Position numbers and translations under genes: made by a program
Part shown: one piece after another, positions 8,768-19,900 of the stretch
Numbering within the stretch: position 1 is the first letter of the stretch
Layout: each line of letters begins with the position of its first letter
Notes under the pieces: generated by a model
What the model was told of the DNA's origin: nothing
Database searches by the model: none
Seen by the model: only the letters and a program-made list of their open reading frames with translations
Assembly (NCBI GenBank): GCA_016218975.1
Contig: JACRCO010000034.1
Span: forward strand, 1 to 61,957
Length of the DNA: 61,957 bases
Direction of reading: 5' to 3'
Source: Deltaproteobacteria bacterium
Lineage (GTDB): Bacteria > Desulfobacterota > Deferrimicrobia > Deferrimicrobiales > Deferrimicrobiaceae

Positions 8768-10246
8768 ATGACCGGCGTCCCTATCCATGAATGGACCCTT
8801 CTCGATGCGGCCGAAAAAGTCCGCAGGAAGGAGATCTCCTCCCGCGAACTGACACGCGCGCTTCTCGACCGGATCGGACGTCTCAACCGGAAGTTCAACG
8901 CCTACATCACCGTGCTGGAAGAGGGTGCGATGCGGGAGGCCGCGGCCCGCGACGAGGCGCAAGCACGCGGAGAAGCGGCAGGCCCGCTGCACGGCGTTCC
9001 CGTGGGCTTGAAGGATATCTTCTGCACCCGGGGGATTCTTACCACTTGCGGCAGCGGGATCCTGCGCAATTTCCTTCCGCCGTACGACGCTGCCGTGACC
9101 GAACGGATCCGCGCCTCGGGCGCGGTGCTATTGGGCAAGCAGAACATGGACGAGTTCGCAATGGGCTCCTCCACGGAAACCTCCCGGTTCGGCCCGGCTC
9201 GGAACCCATGGGCGGCGGACAGGATTCCCGGCGGTTCTTCCGGCGGGACGGCTGCCGCGGTCGCGGCGGGCCTCTGCTTCGCGGGGGTGGGGACCGATAC
9301 CGGCGGCTCCATCCGGCAGCCGGCGGCGGTGTGCGGCGCCGTGGGGATGAAACCCACATACGGCCGCGTGTCCCGGTACGGCATGGTAGCGTTCGCCTCC
9401 TCACTCGACCAGGCGGGGCCGATTACACGCTCCGTCCCCGACGCGGCGGCGTTGCTCTCGGTCATCGCGGGGCACGACCGGCGGGATTCCACATCGGTCG
9501 ACCGGCCCGTCCCGGACTACCCGGCGGCGGCGAAAAGGGACGTCAAGGGTCTCAAGGTAGGACTTCCGAAAGAGTACTTCGAAGGTGAGGGGCTCGACTC
9601 CGAAGTCAGGAAAGCCGTGGAGAAGGCGCTCGCTGCGCTCATATCGCAAGGGGCGGAGGTCCTGGATGTATCGCTGCCTCATACCGCCTATGCCCTGGCT
9701 GCCTACTACATCATCGCCCCTGCGGAGGCGTCATCGAACCTGGCCCGGTACGACGGCGTGCGGTACGGCTACCGAGCGAAGACCGACGGCGGCCTGATCG
9801 AGATGATGTCGCGGACGCGGGCGGAAGGTTTCGGCGCGGAGGTAAAGCGGCGCATCATGATCGGGACGTACGCGCTTTCGGCGGGGTATTACGAGGCTTA
9901 CTACGGAAAGGCGCAGAAGGTCCGCACTCTGATCCGCCGCGATTTCGAATCCGCCTTCGCAAAGGCGGACGTGCTGCTCACCCCCACATCTCCCACGCCG
10001 GCCTTCCGCCTGGGAGAGAAGACGGACGATCCCCTGACCATGTACCTGTCCGACATATTCACCATCCCGTGCAACCTGGCGGGGATCCCCGGGATTTCGG
10101 TGCCGTGCGGGATGTCCGGAGGCGGCCTTCCGATCGGCGCCCAGTTGCTGGCGAAGCACTTCGACGAGGAAAGCTTGATCGCCGCCGCAGCGGCGGTGGA
10201 GCGGGCGATCCCGCTGCCGCGCGTCGCGCCGGACCCGGGAGCGTGA
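8768..10246 (+). CDS. gatA: Asp-tRNA(Asn)/Glu-tRNA(Gln) amidotransferase subunit A
   Basis: 492 residues, full length for the amidase-signature family. The catalytic Lys is in VGLKDIFCT, the Ser of the cis-Ser pair in [14 protein letters not shown] and the nucleophilic Ser in [11 protein letters not shown]. GatA releases ammonia from glutamine and channels it to GatB. The start ATG follows gatC closely; the stop overlaps the gatB GTG by 4 bases (GTGA), implying translational coupling. Alternative amidases are unlikely given the gatC/gatB neighbours. Confidence 0.97.
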   Translation: MTGVPIHEWTLLDAAEKVRRKEISSRELTRALLDRIGRLNRKFNAYITVLEEGAMREAAARDEAQARGEAAGPLHGVPVGLKDIFCTRGILTTCGSGILRNFLPPYDAAVTERIRASGAVLLGKQNMDEFAMGSSTETSRFGPARNPWAADRIPGGSSGGTAAAVAAGLCFAGVGTDTGGSIRQPAAVCGAVGMKPTYGRVSRYGMVAFASSLDQAGPITRSVPDAAALLSVIAGHDRRDSTSVDRPVPDYPAAAKRDVKGLKVGLPKEYFEGEGLDSEVRKAVEKALAALISQGAEVLDVSLPHTAYALAAYYIIAPAEASSNLARYDGVRYGYRAKTDGGLIEMMSRTRAEGFGAEVKRRIMIGTYALSAGYYEAYYGKAQKVRTLIRRDFESAFAKADVLLTPTSPTPAFRLGEKTDDPLTMYLSDIFTIPCNLAGIPGISVPCGMSGGGLPIGAQLLAKHFDEESLIAAAAAVERAIPLPRVAPDPGA

Positions 10247-11667
10247 CGAAGGTGGGATTCGAAGCGGTCATCGGGCTGGAAGTCCACGCGCAGCTCTCGA
10301 CGCGCAGCAAGATCTTCTGCTCCTGCTCCGCATCCTTCGGCGCATCCCCGAACGAGAACACCTGCCCCGTTTGCACAGGGATGCCGGGGGTTCTCCCCGT
10401 CCTGAACCGACGGGTCGTCGAATTTGCGATCCGCACCGCGCTGGCCACTTCCTGCACGGTGCAGCCGAAGAGCGTCTTCGCGCGGAAGAACTACTTCTAC
10501 CCGGACCTTCCCAAGGCGTACCAGATTTCCCAGTACGAACTGCCGCTGGCGCTTGCGGGGCATATAGACGTCGAGGTGAACGGGACGGCGAAGCGGATCG
10601 GCATCACGCGCATCCATATGGAGGAGGACGCCGGCAAGCTTGTGCACGAAGGGGAATTCGCCGGTGCGCAGGCGTCGCTGGCCGATCTTAACCGCTGCTC
10701 GGTGCCGCTGATGGAGATCGTCTCGGAGCCCGATCTCCGCACGCCCGAGGAGGCGGGGGCGTATCTGAGGATGCTGCACGACATCCTCGTGTACCTTGAA
10801 GTATGCGACGGGAACATGGAGGAAGGCTCCTTCCGCTGCGACGCGAACGTCTCCGTCCGGCCGAAGGGACAAAAAGAGTTCGGTACGAAGGCGGAACTCA
10901 AGAACATGAACTCCTTCAGGAACGTGGAGCGCGCGCTGGACTTCGAGATCCGCCGGCAGATCGAGCTGATCGAGGACGGCGGGAAGGTCGTGCAGGAGAC
11001 CCGGCTGTGGGACGCGGCGGCTGGCGTGACGCTGTCCATGCGGGGGAAGGAGGAAGCCCACGATTACCGGTACTTCCCCGACCCCGATCTCCTTCCGCTT
11101 GTGGTGGACGACGCCTGGATAGATGAGCTGGGAAAGACGATCCCGGAACTCCCTGCGGAGAAGACGGCGCGGCTCGAAGCGGCTTACGGGATTCCGAAAT
11201 ACGACGCCGGGCTTCTCGCCGGAAGCCGAAAGCTGGCCGATTTCTTCGAAGCTTGCGTGGCCCTCTACGGAGGCAACCCGAAAGTCACAGCCAACGAGTG
11301 CATCCACTGGAAGGACACCGTCGCCGCCGGGAAGCTTTCCCCCGAAACGATTGCGCACGCCGTGGAAGACAGGGAATCCGGCGTAATCTCGGCTACGGTT
11401 TCCAAGAAACTCGTAGAGACGTCGATCGAAACCGGAAAACCTATCCGCCTCCTCCGCGACGAGATGGGACTCACCCAGGTTTCCGATACGGGGGCGCTCG
11501 AAGAGATCGTTTCCGTGATCCTCGCCGCGAATCCGAAAGAGGTGGAAAGCTACCGCGCCGGGAAGGCCGGGCTCATCTCCTTCTTCGTCGGGCAGGTGAT
11601 GAAGGAAACCCGGGGAAAGGCAAACCCGAAGGTCGTGCAAGAGGTGCTCCGGAAGAAACTCGGTTAG
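10243..11667 (+). CDS. gatB: Asp-tRNA(Asn)/Glu-tRNA(Gln) amidotransferase subunit B
   Basis: 474 residues. N-terminal signature [14 protein letters not shown], then [20 protein letters not shown] including the zinc-type Cys pairs, EEDAGKLVH, and a C-terminal GatB/YqeY helical domain ending [14 protein letters not shown]. GatB activates the misacylated tRNA with ATP and receives ammonia. The GTG at 10243 overlaps the gatA stop (GTGA); a second in-frame GTG at 10252 is possible. The open frame continues upstream inside gatA, but those codons are out of family. Confidence 0.96.
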   Translation: MTKVGFEAVIGLEVHAQLSTRSKIFCSCSASFGASPNENTCPVCTGMPGVLPVLNRRVVEFAIRTALATSCTVQPKSVFARKNYFYPDLPKAYQISQYELPLALAGHIDVEVNGTAKRIGITRIHMEEDAGKLVHEGEFAGAQASLADLNRCSVPLMEIVSEPDLRTPEEAGAYLRMLHDILVYLEVCDGNMEEGSFRCDANVSVRPKGQKEFGTKAELKNMNSFRNVERALDFEIRRQIELIEDGGKVVQETRLWDAAAGVTLSMRGKEEAHDYRYFPDPDLLPLVVDDAWIDELGKTIPELPAEKTARLEAAYGIPKYDAGLLAGSRKLADFFEACVALYGGNPKVTANECIHWKDTVAAGKLSPETIAHAVEDRESGVISATVSKKLVETSIETGKPIRLLRDEMGLTQVSDTGALEEIVSVILAANPKEVESYRAGKAGLISFFVGQVMKETRGKANPKVVQEVLRKKLG

Positions 11668-11725
11668 CCCGCGCAATCTTGAGGGGGAAAGCGGGTTCGG
11701 CGCCGCCCGGACCGGGGAGGGAGCC

Positions 11726-14203
11726 ATGCGGAAAGCGGCAATCGCAGCCGCGATAGTTTTTATCGCAGCGGCCGTCCTGGTCCTTGTCCTTCCTCGTGTG
11801 ATCTCCCTCGAGCCGTTCAAGCCCCGCATCGCGGCGCTTCTGGAAGAAAAGACGGGCCGAAAGGCCTCCTTCTCGAAAGTTACCCTGTCGCTTTTCCCCG
11901 GCATAGGTCTGAAGATCGAGGGGCTTACGATTTCCGGAGATCCCGGGCACACTGCGGAGAACCTGCTTTCCGTGCCCGAGGCGGAGGCCCGCGTGGCCTT
12001 GGCAAAGCTTCTCGCGGGACGAGTGGAGTTCGGAAGGCTCATCTTCCGCCGTCCCGAAGTCGTATTCCGTAAATACAAGGACGGCACCCATTCGCTGACG
12101 CGGATCGCGGAGCGCATGTCGGGAAAGGATGGGGCCGCGCCGCAAACCGCAAAGGAACCCGTATCGGTCACGATCCGTACCGTTTCCATCGAAGAAGCGA
12201 AGCTGCACCTGTTCCTGGAGGATACGGACGGTAAGGAGACCCGATGGGACATCGAGCCGTTCACATTCCGGTTAGACGGGATCGGCGGAAAGCGGAACGA
12301 GTTCATGATCGAGACCCGGATCGCCGGGGTGTTGCGAGGGGAAATACGGGCGGCAGGAAGCATGACCCGCGAGGAGGCGGCGTCCGCCGGACTGCCGCGG
12401 TACCGTCTCGCAGCGGATGGGAAGATATTCGGGCAGCAGATGAGCGCGGAGGGAACGATCCCCGATCCGCCGGGGTCCGGCGCTGCGGACGTGACCGTCG
12501 TCTTTCCGAAGATCGAGATGGCGAAGATCCCCGGAATGTTCGCCGCCGTTCCGGAAGCGCTGGCGAAGGCCTCTCCCGAAGGGCTTGCATCGCTCAAGGT
12601 CGATATCTCGGGCGACGTTCAGGCTGCGGAATTCAAGGCGGAGGCCGATCTCACAAGGACGGGATGGACGGTGCTCCCGGGCCTGCGCAAGTTTATGGAT
12701 ATGCCATGCACGGTAACGGCTCAGGGGCGCCGCTTTCCGGACCGTTTCGTCGTGTCGAATGCGGAATTGAAATTTCCTCCGCTGAGCGCAACCGGGGAAG
12801 CCTCGTATTCCCCCTCCACGGGAAGGCGGGAATGGGCCGCCTCGGCCCGCATCGCGTCCCTTTCGGAGTTCGCAAGGAGCCGCGGCAACATGTTGGGAAA
12901 ATGGTCGCCGTCGGGGCAGTTGACCGCCTCCGGAAAGGGGTATCGTCCCGCGGCGTCGGCCAGGGAAACATGGAACGTTTCGCTCGACCTTGGGAACGTA
13001 GCCGCCCGTTTCCCGGAGGACAGGATCGACCTTGGCGACGTGGACGGCCACGTGGAGATTTCTTCCGGAAAAATCGAATTCCAGCCGCTCGCGGGGCTGT
13101 TCAACGGCCAGCGCTTTTCCCTCAAGGGATCGGTTTCCCTCGGACCCGCTCCGGCGGGACAGGCAAGCCTTTACATGCCTTACCTCGATCCGGATAAATT
13201 GTTCCCGCCCGATGAAAGCGGAGACCGGGCGAAACCGGCGAAGCGGGATACGGACGCAGGAAAAGCGCCGGTGGGAACGGAGATCTCCGCGCGCGGGAGC
13301 GTGCGCATAGACGCGGGGAAGATCAAGGGGCTGGAGTTCAGGAACCTTTCGGGGACGGGGCGATACGAGCGGGGAACGCTGACGGTCGATGAAATGACCG
13401 CGCGGATGTACGGAGGCGATGCCGATATATCCGGCCGGATAAGGCTCAAGCCGCAGGATCGTGATTTCCGGGTCAGGGTGGCGGCGAAAAATCTTCAGAT
13501 CAACGAAGTGCTGTCGAGGACGACCAGCCTTAAGGATTTCATCGCGGGCGCGGGGTCGCTTTCGGCGGATCTCGGCGGCAGTTCCCGGGATTTCGCCGAA
13601 TTCAGCCGGACGGCAGGCGGTTCGGGGTCCTTCCGGGTCACCGGTGGTAAAATCAGGGGGGTGGATCTCCTGGCGTCCGCGACGGGACTGGCCGGGCTTG
13701 GCGGGGTCTATTCGCCGAAGGGGGGCCCGGGCGAGGGGAAATCGAAGGAGACATCATTCTCGGATCTCGCCGCCGATTTCAGGATCGAGGGGGGGAAGAT
13801 CCGAACGGAGTCCTTGAAAATCTCATCGGGGAAGTTCAGCCTCGAAGGGAAGGCCGCGGTCGGATTCGACCGTTCATTCGATTTCCGGGGAATGCTTTTT
13901 TTGCCGAAGGAGCTTTTGCAGTCCGCCCGCGCAGCGAAGGGGAAATTTCTGGTCGGTCCGTCCGGGCGCGTAGAGATACCGCTGTCGATGTCGGGATCCG
14001 TCACCGCTCCCGGAATGGCGATCGACGCCGAGACGCTCGCGAAGGGGATCGCGAAAAGGGCGATCAGGAAACTGCTGGACGGGAACGGGGACGCGGAACC
14101 ACCGGCTCCACCGGGGACGGAAAGCGGGAAACCGCCGGAACGGCCTGCGCCGGAAAAGAAACTCAAGGACCTGCTCGAAAGGTTCCTGCCCGGGAAGAAA
14201 TAG
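11726..14203 (+). CDS. AsmA-family envelope protein
   Basis: 825 residues. One N-terminal membrane anchor (residues 4-24) is followed by the AsmA motif region (LEPFKPRIAALLEEKTGRKASF) and a long, low-complexity beta-rich body with repeated G-x-I/L strands. The C-terminal AsmA_2-like part contains GSLSADLGGSSRDF and VTGGKIRGVDLLA. The family builds bridge-like lipid-transfer proteins between inner and outer membrane or affects outer-membrane assembly. GGGAGG precedes the ATG. It is 58 bases downstream of gatB, probably in the same transcript. The extreme C terminus (after about residue 780) is Pro/Glu/Lys-rich. Confidence 0.85.
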   Translation: MRKAAIAAAIVFIAAAVLVLVLPRVISLEPFKPRIAALLEEKTGRKASFSKVTLSLFPGIGLKIEGLTISGDPGHTAENLLSVPEAEARVALAKLLAGRVEFGRLIFRRPEVVFRKYKDGTHSLTRIAERMSGKDGAAPQTAKEPVSVTIRTVSIEEAKLHLFLEDTDGKETRWDIEPFTFRLDGIGGKRNEFMIETRIAGVLRGEIRAAGSMTREEAASAGLPRYRLAADGKIFGQQMSAEGTIPDPPGSGAADVTVVFPKIEMAKIPGMFAAVPEALAKASPEGLASLKVDISGDVQAAEFKAEADLTRTGWTVLPGLRKFMDMPCTVTAQGRRFPDRFVVSNAELKFPPLSATGEASYSPSTGRREWAASARIASLSEFARSRGNMLGKWSPSGQLTASGKGYRPAASARETWNVSLDLGNVAARFPEDRIDLGDVDGHVEISSGKIEFQPLAGLFNGQRFSLKGSVSLGPAPAGQASLYMPYLDPDKLFPPDESGDRAKPAKRDTDAGKAPVGTEISARGSVRIDAGKIKGLEFRNLSGTGRYERGTLTVDEMTARMYGGDADISGRIRLKPQDRDFRVRVAAKNLQINEVLSRTTSLKDFIAGAGSLSADLGGSSRDFAEFSRTAGGSGSFRVTGGKIRGVDLLASATGLAGLGGVYSPKGGPGEGKSKETSFSDLAADFRIEGGKIRTESLKISSGKFSLEGKAAVGFDRSFDFRGMLFLPKELLQSARAAKGKFLVGPSGRVEIPLSMSGSVTAPGMAIDAETLAKGIAKRAIRKLLDGNGDAEPPAPPGTESGKPPERPAPEKKLKDLLERFLPGKK

Positions 14204-14213
14204 GGGGAGAGCC

Positions 14214-14756
14214 ATGGTACCCGACGGCCGCGCGCTTCTCGTCATAGACATGCTGGAGGATTTCGTGAGGCCCGGAGCGCCGCTTGAAGTGCCCCGGACG
14301 CGGGACATCCTTCCCGCGTTGCGCCGCCGCATCGCGCGGGCGAGGAAAGAGGGGGAGCTGGTCGTGTACGTGTGCGATTCCCACGGCAGGCGCGATCCCG
14401 AGTTCGCGCGGATGGGGTGGCCCCCTCATGCGATCTCTGGGACTCCCGGAGCGGCCGTGGCCGCGCAGATCTCTCCGGAACCGGGGGATGTGGTCGTAGA
14501 GAAGAAGACGTACTCGGGCTTTCATCGCACGTCGCTTGCGTCCGTCCTGCGCCGCCGCCGCATCCGGCACATTTCGCTTTCCGGCTGCGTAACCAACATC
14601 TGCGTCCTGTACACGGCCGCGGACGCCGCCATGCGCGGCTTCGACGTTTCCGTCGACGAGTCGCTCGTGGCAGGGCTCGACCGGAAGACGCACGCCTTCG
14701 CGCTCGAACAGATGGAAAAAATCCTTGGAGTCCGGGTGACCCGAAAAAAGGGATGA
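14214..14756 (+). CDS. Cysteine hydrolase of the isochorismatase/nicotinamidase family
   Basis: 180 residues. The catalytic triad pattern is present: Asp in LLVIDMLEDF, Lys in VVEKKTYSGF and Cys in SGCVTNICVLYTA. GGGGGAG precedes the ATG. The next gene encodes nicotinate phosphoribosyltransferase, so nicotinamidase activity (nicotinamide to nicotinate) is the most likely role. This rests on context; isochorismatase-like proteins of this length have several substrates. The stop codon TGA overlaps an in-frame ATG of the next frame, showing tight packing. Confidence 0.85.
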   Translation: MVPDGRALLVIDMLEDFVRPGAPLEVPRTRDILPALRRRIARARKEGELVVYVCDSHGRRDPEFARMGWPPHAISGTPGAAVAAQISPEPGDVVVEKKTYSGFHRTSLASVLRRRRIRHISLSGCVTNICVLYTAADAAMRGFDVSVDESLVAGLDRKTHAFALEQMEKILGVRVTRKKG

Positions 14757-14776
14757 TCCGGGCGGGAGGAACTTCG

Positions 14777-15952
14777 ATGAACCCGATCCCCGGCTGGGAG
14801 GAGATTCGGCGGGGGGATACGACCGACGTCTATTTCCGCAGGACGATGGAGGTCCTGAGAAAGCTCGGCAAGGACCGGACCGTGGTGAAAGCGGAGGCCA
14901 TCGTCAAGAAGATGCCCGCGGGATACGATTACGGAATCCTCTCCGGCATAGACGAGATGCTGTCCCTCCTCGCCGGGCGCGACACGGGCCTGCGGGCGAT
15001 GGAGGAGGGAACGCTGTTCCTGCCGTGGGAACCGGTTTTCTCGATCGAGGGGCCTTACGGGGAGTTCTGCGAAATGGAAACCGCGATGCTGGGCGTCCTC
15101 TGCCAGTCCTCCGGGATCGCAACCAAGGCTTCCCGCATCAAGCATCTGTGCGGCGACAGGATGGTGTTGAGCTTCGGCGCGCGCAGGATGCACCCCGCAC
15201 TCTCGACGGTCATCGATCGGAACGCATTCATCGGCGGAGCGGACACCGTGTCGGTGGTCCGCAGCGCGGAGTTTCTCGGGGAAAACGCAGTCGGCACGAT
15301 GCCACACGCCTTGATTATGGTTCTGGGCGACACCGTCGAAGCGATGCGCGCATTCGACGAAACCGTGAACCCGGCGGTCCCGCGGATCTGCCTCATCGAC
15401 ACGCTGCAGGACGAGAAGTTCGAGGCCCTGCGGGTCGCCGAAGCGCTGGGGGAGCGGCTTTTCGGAATACGGCTCGACACGCCCTCCTCCCGGCGCGGCG
15501 ATTTCCGCAGGATCGTCGAGGAGGTCCGCTGGGAGCTCGACCTGCGGGGCTTCTCCCGCGTTAAGATCTTCGCATCGGGCGGCATCGGGGAAGAGGAGGT
15601 GCGCGAGCTGGCCGGCGTCGTCGACGGGTTCGGCGTCGGGACCGCGCTCTCCAACGCGGCGACACTCGATTTCGCGCTGGACATCGTGGAGGTGGAGGGC
15701 GTACCGTTCGCCAAGCGGGGAAAGCATTCCGGGGGCAAACAGGTGGCGATCTGCCCCTCCTGTTTTTCGCGGAAGGTGCTTCCGGAAGGCATCGGGCAGC
15801 AGCGGTGCCCCTGCGGGGATGCGATGGAGCCCCTCCTCCGGCCTGTCATGCGGGAGGGGAAGACGCTTGCTTCCCCCCGGCCGCCCCGCGAAATCCGGGA
15901 TCGGGTCCTTGCCCAGGTGTCGCGGTTCCGTTCCATGAAAGAGAGGAATTGA
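14777..15952 (+). CDS. Nicotinate phosphoribosyltransferase, archaeal-like form with C-terminal zinc ribbon
   Basis: 391 residues. Nicotinate + PRPP + ATP gives nicotinate mononucleotide, the committed step of Preiss-Handler salvage. Visible landmarks are the N-terminal TTDVYFRRTMEVL, GPYGEFCEMETAMLG, the active-site region SFGARRMHPA and the phosphate-binding KIFASGGIGEEEV with the following GFGVGTALSNA. After residue ~330 comes a Cys4 zinc-ribbon-like tail (CPSC, then CPCG). The start at 14777 is chosen for GGGAGGA seven bases upstream; an ATG at 14753 overlapping the previous stop is possible. It is 2 bases from mtnA, clearly cotranscribed. Confidence 0.9.
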   Translation: MNPIPGWEEIRRGDTTDVYFRRTMEVLRKLGKDRTVVKAEAIVKKMPAGYDYGILSGIDEMLSLLAGRDTGLRAMEEGTLFLPWEPVFSIEGPYGEFCEMETAMLGVLCQSSGIATKASRIKHLCGDRMVLSFGARRMHPALSTVIDRNAFIGGADTVSVVRSAEFLGENAVGTMPHALIMVLGDTVEAMRAFDETVNPAVPRICLIDTLQDEKFEALRVAEALGERLFGIRLDTPSSRRGDFRRIVEEVRWELDLRGFSRVKIFASGGIGEEEVRELAGVVDGFGVGTALSNAATLDFALDIVEVEGVPFAKRGKHSGGKQVAICPSCFSRKVLPEGIGQQRCPCGDAMEPLLRPVMREGKTLASPRPPREIRDRVLAQVSRFRSMKERN

Positions 15953-15954
15953 AA

Positions 15955-16986
15955 TTGTCCTTCCTGACGATCGAGTGGACGGGGGATGCCCTGCTCCTGC
16001 TGGACCAGCGCGTGCTTCCCATGAAAGAAACGATGCGCCGCTACACCGACGCCGAGGGCGTCGCCGAGGCGATACGCACGATGGTGGTCCGGGGAGCGCC
16101 GGCGATCGGCGTGACCGCCGCCTTCGGTCTCGTCCTTGCGGTCCGGAAGGCGGCCCGAAGAGGGCGGCCGTGGCGGGAGACGTTCCACGCAGCCGCCGAG
16201 ATGCTTGGAGCCACGAGGCCCACCGCGGTGAACCTTTTCTGGGCGATAGAACGGATGCACAGGGCGGCGGCATCCCTCCCGGAAGATTCCGGGGCGGCGT
16301 CGACCTTCCTCGAGCGGGAGGCAATCGCCGTCTACGAGGAAGACGTGGCGGCCAACCGGGCCATGGGGGCGCACGGGGCCAGGCTTCTGCCGGGAAAATG
16401 CTCCGTGCTGACGCATTGCAACGCAGGGGCGCTTGCGACCGCCGGCTACGGAACTGCGCTGGGCGTTATCCGCGCGGCGACGACTGCGGGGAAGAAGATA
16501 CACGTCTACGTCGACGAAACGCGGCCCTTCCTGCAGGGGGCGAGGCTTACGGCGTGGGAGCTGATGAAGGACGATATTCCCTGCACGCTCGTGACCGACA
16601 ACATGGCGGCGAAGCTGTTCGGCGACGGAAAGATCCAGGCGGCGATCGTGGGAGCCGACCGGATAGCGCGGAACGGCGACGTGGCCAACAAGATCGGCAC
16701 TTACGGGGTTGCGGTCCTTTGCCGCGTCCACAGGGTCCCCTTCTACGTGGCGGCTCCCTGCTCCACCATCGACGTGGGCATTCGCTCGGGTAAGGATATC
16801 CCCATCGAGGAGCGCAACGGCCGGGAGGTGACCCACGTGATGGAACATCCCGTCGCGCCTCCGGGCGTGCCCGTCTACAACCCGGCCTTCGACGTCACCC
16901 CTGCGCGCTACGTTTCCGCCATCGTCACGGAAAAGGGGGTGCTGAAAGCTCCCCTTTCCCGCGATATCCGGGCGCTCTTCCGGTGA
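15955..16986 (+). CDS. mtnA: S-methyl-5-thioribose-1-phosphate isomerase
   Basis: 343 residues from a TTG start at 15955, which has GAGAGGA eight bases upstream and sits two bases after the previous stop. The catalytic Cys155 is in THCNAGALATAGYG and the catalytic Asp235 in VGADRIARNGDVANKIGTY. N-terminal VVRGAPAIGVTAAFG is the phosphate-binding signature. MtnA interconverts methylthioribose-1-phosphate and methylthioribulose-1-phosphate in methionine salvage; no other mtn gene is in the window. Deltaproteobacteria often keep mtnA beside gat and glnE genes, as here (from memory). Confidence 0.95.
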   Translation: MSFLTIEWTGDALLLLDQRVLPMKETMRRYTDAEGVAEAIRTMVVRGAPAIGVTAAFGLVLAVRKAARRGRPWRETFHAAAEMLGATRPTAVNLFWAIERMHRAAASLPEDSGAASTFLEREAIAVYEEDVAANRAMGAHGARLLPGKCSVLTHCNAGALATAGYGTALGVIRAATTAGKKIHVYVDETRPFLQGARLTAWELMKDDIPCTLVTDNMAAKLFGDGKIQAAIVGADRIARNGDVANKIGTYGVAVLCRVHRVPFYVAAPCSTIDVGIRSGKDIPIEERNGREVTHVMEHPVAPPGVPVYNPAFDVTPARYVSAIVTEKGVLKAPLSRDIRALFR

Positions 16987-19900
16987 ACCGCACCCCCGCG
17001 TCCGCCCCCTCCCTGATCGACCGGCTGCTTTCGCTCGGCGTGGAGAACACCGCCCGGGCCCTGCCGCTTGTGGAGGAAATCCGGAAGCGGCTTTCTTGGG
17101 GGGAACCCGACCTTGCGCCGCTTTGGAAGGGGGCTGAGGCCGCCCCCGATCCATTGGGATTTTTTCTCGGCCTTTCAAAGCTTGCCGACACCGCCCCCAC
17201 GGATGATCTCGCGGGCGTTATCTCGCGGCCGGAAAAGCTACGTGCGCTGGGGGCCCTCCTCGGCGGATCCGAATTTCTCTCCGACCAGATCGCAAGACGA
17301 AGGGAGATCTTTTCCTTCCTTTTCCTCGAGGACGGATTCATGCGCCGGGCGGATGCGGCGGAGCTCATGGAGGAAGCGGTTTCCGCCGCACGGAGTTGCT
17401 CGACGGAAAAGGAAATCAAGGCCGCCTTGCGGCGCATGAAGCTGCGCGAGGTCGCGCGGATCGCCACGCGCGACCTTTCGGGGTTGTCTCCTCTCGCCGA
17501 GGTGACGGAGGATCTCTCCTCCCTGGCCGCTGCGGCGCTTTCGGGAGCGATCGGTTTCGCCAGGCGCACTCTCACCGACAGGTACGGCGCTCCGCTTGTG
17601 GAGGGTGCGGACGGGCGCGAGTGCGGGTTCGTCGTCATGGGGATGGGAAAGCTGGGAGGGGTCGAGCTGAATTTCAGCTCCGACATCGACCTGCTCTACC
17701 TCTACGAAACCGACCACGGGATGACCGGCGGCGGCGCGGAAGGGAAAACGGTCACCTTGCATCAATACTTCGTCCGCCTTTCGGAAATGGTCACCCGGAT
17801 CGTTTCAGAGGTCACGGAAGACGGGTTCGTTTTCCGCGTCGACCTGCGGTTGCGGCCCGAAGGGACCAAGGGTGACCTCGCCAACTCGCTCCGCTCCGCC
17901 GAGATCTATTACGAGTCCTGGGGGCAGGCGTGGGAGCGCGCGGCCCTGATCAAGGCGCGGCCGGTCGCGGGAGACCTCGCCGTGGGAGAGGAATTTCTGC
18001 GGATCGTCACCCCGTTCGTGTACCGGAAATACCTGGACTTCACCTCCATCGAGGAGATCAAGGAGATGAAGGACCGGATCGACCTCGCCGCCGCCCGCTC
18101 CCGCAAAGGCGGCAGGGACTTGAAGCTCGGCGTCGGGGGAATCCGGGAGATCGAATTCTTCGCGCAGGCCCACCAGCTCATCTACGGCGGGAAGGCCCAG
18201 GCCCTCAGGATGCGCGGAACGATGCAGGCCCTGGAGGCGCTGGCCAGGCTGGGGATCGTCCCGAAAGAGGAGCTGTCCGTCCTTTCGGAGGCATACGGGT
18301 TTTTGAGGACGCTCGAACACCGGATACAGGTGTTCCAGGAGCGGCAGACGCACACGCTTCCCCAGCGGGAGGAAGATCTCTCGAGGCTTGCCCGGTCCAT
18401 GGGTATGGAAGGCGGCGAGTCGCTCCTGCAGGCCCTGGAAAGTCATACGGAGAACGTGCGGGCGAGCTACGGCCGGCTCTTCCGGGGAGCGCCGGAGGAA
18501 GCTTCCGACGAGATTCCCGCCGACGTCCAGTCTCTCTTTCTCTCCGAGTCCGGTGAAGAGGAAACCGCGGCCCGGATGAAAGCCCTCGGGTTTGCCGATC
18601 CCGTGGCCGCAGCGAGGAACCTGGCGACGCTTCGGGACGGGCCGCCGTTCGTCCGACTCCCCTCCCGCGCCCGCAGATACCTCGGAAAGATCACCCCGGC
18701 GATCCTCGCCCGCGCGATACGCACGCACGACCGCGACATGGCGCTCGCGCACGCGGAGCGGTTCCTCGCGGCGATCGGCGCCAGGACGATGTTCTACGCC
18801 CTTCTTTTCGAAAATCCGAAGGTGGTCGACGCCCTCGTCCGCCTTTTCGGAAGCAGCCCTTACCTTTCCGGTTACCTGCTGCGCCACCCGGAGCTGCTTG
18901 ACACTTTCCTGAAGCAGGACCTGAACGTGCTCGGAAAATCGAAGTCCGACCTGCGAAGGGAGGCGGGCGAGGCGCTTGCCGCCTGCAACGATTTCGAGCA
19001 GGAGATGGACGAGCTGCGCAGGTTCCGGAATCTGGAGACGCTTCGGATAGGCACGCACGACCTGTCGGGGAGCCTTTCCCTGGAGGAAGGGATGTACCAG
19101 CTCTCCGCGCTGGCGGAGGTGCTTCTCGCGAACACGTTTTTCATCGCGCGGCGCGAGGTGTCGCGGCGGTTCGGCATTCCCGTGACCGACAGGGGCGGGG
19201 AGGAGGCGAAATTCTGCGTGCTGGGGCTGGGGAAACTGGGATCCGAGGAGCTTTCGTACCACAGCGACCTGGACATCATTTTCGTCTATTCCGGGGAAGG
19301 CGAGACAGTGCCTCCGCCCGGCGCGGACCCCTCGGGATACCGCAAGTTGACCAACCACGAATACTTCGCGAAGATCGCCCAGCGGATGATCTCCATTCTT
19401 ACCACGGTGACCCGCGAGGGATACGTCTACAAGCTGGATACCCGGCTGCGTCCCTCGGGCAACGCCGGCCCGCTCGTATCCTCCATGACCGCCTTCGAGA
19501 AGTACCACGAACGGTCCGCACAGCTATGGGAGCGCCAGGCGCTGCTCAAATGCCGGTTCGTCGCCGGGGACCGGGATTTCGGGAAGAAAGTCGAGGCAAA
19601 GGTGGCCGGGTTCATCTACTGCAAGCCGCTGCCCGCCGACGCGGCGATGGAAATCCACAGGCTGCGGACGCGGATGGAGGTGGAGCTGGGCAAGGAGCGC
19701 ACCGACCGGTTGAACCTCAAGGTCGGGAAGGGGGGCGTGGTGGACGTGGAGTTTGCCGTGCAGTACCTGCAGCTCCAGTATGGAGCCGGAAGCACCGCCC
19801 TTCGCGCCCGGTCCACGTTGAAGGCGCTCTACGAGCTTATGCGGGCAGGAAGGATAGAGGTCCCGGACTACCAGGAGCTCGACGGGGGGTATCGCTTCCT

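Noticed and set aside
9901-12597. An 898-codon minus-strand open frame
   Set aside because: It lies antisense to gatA, gatB and the AsmA gene, all with clear family motifs; long antisense frames are expected at this GC content.
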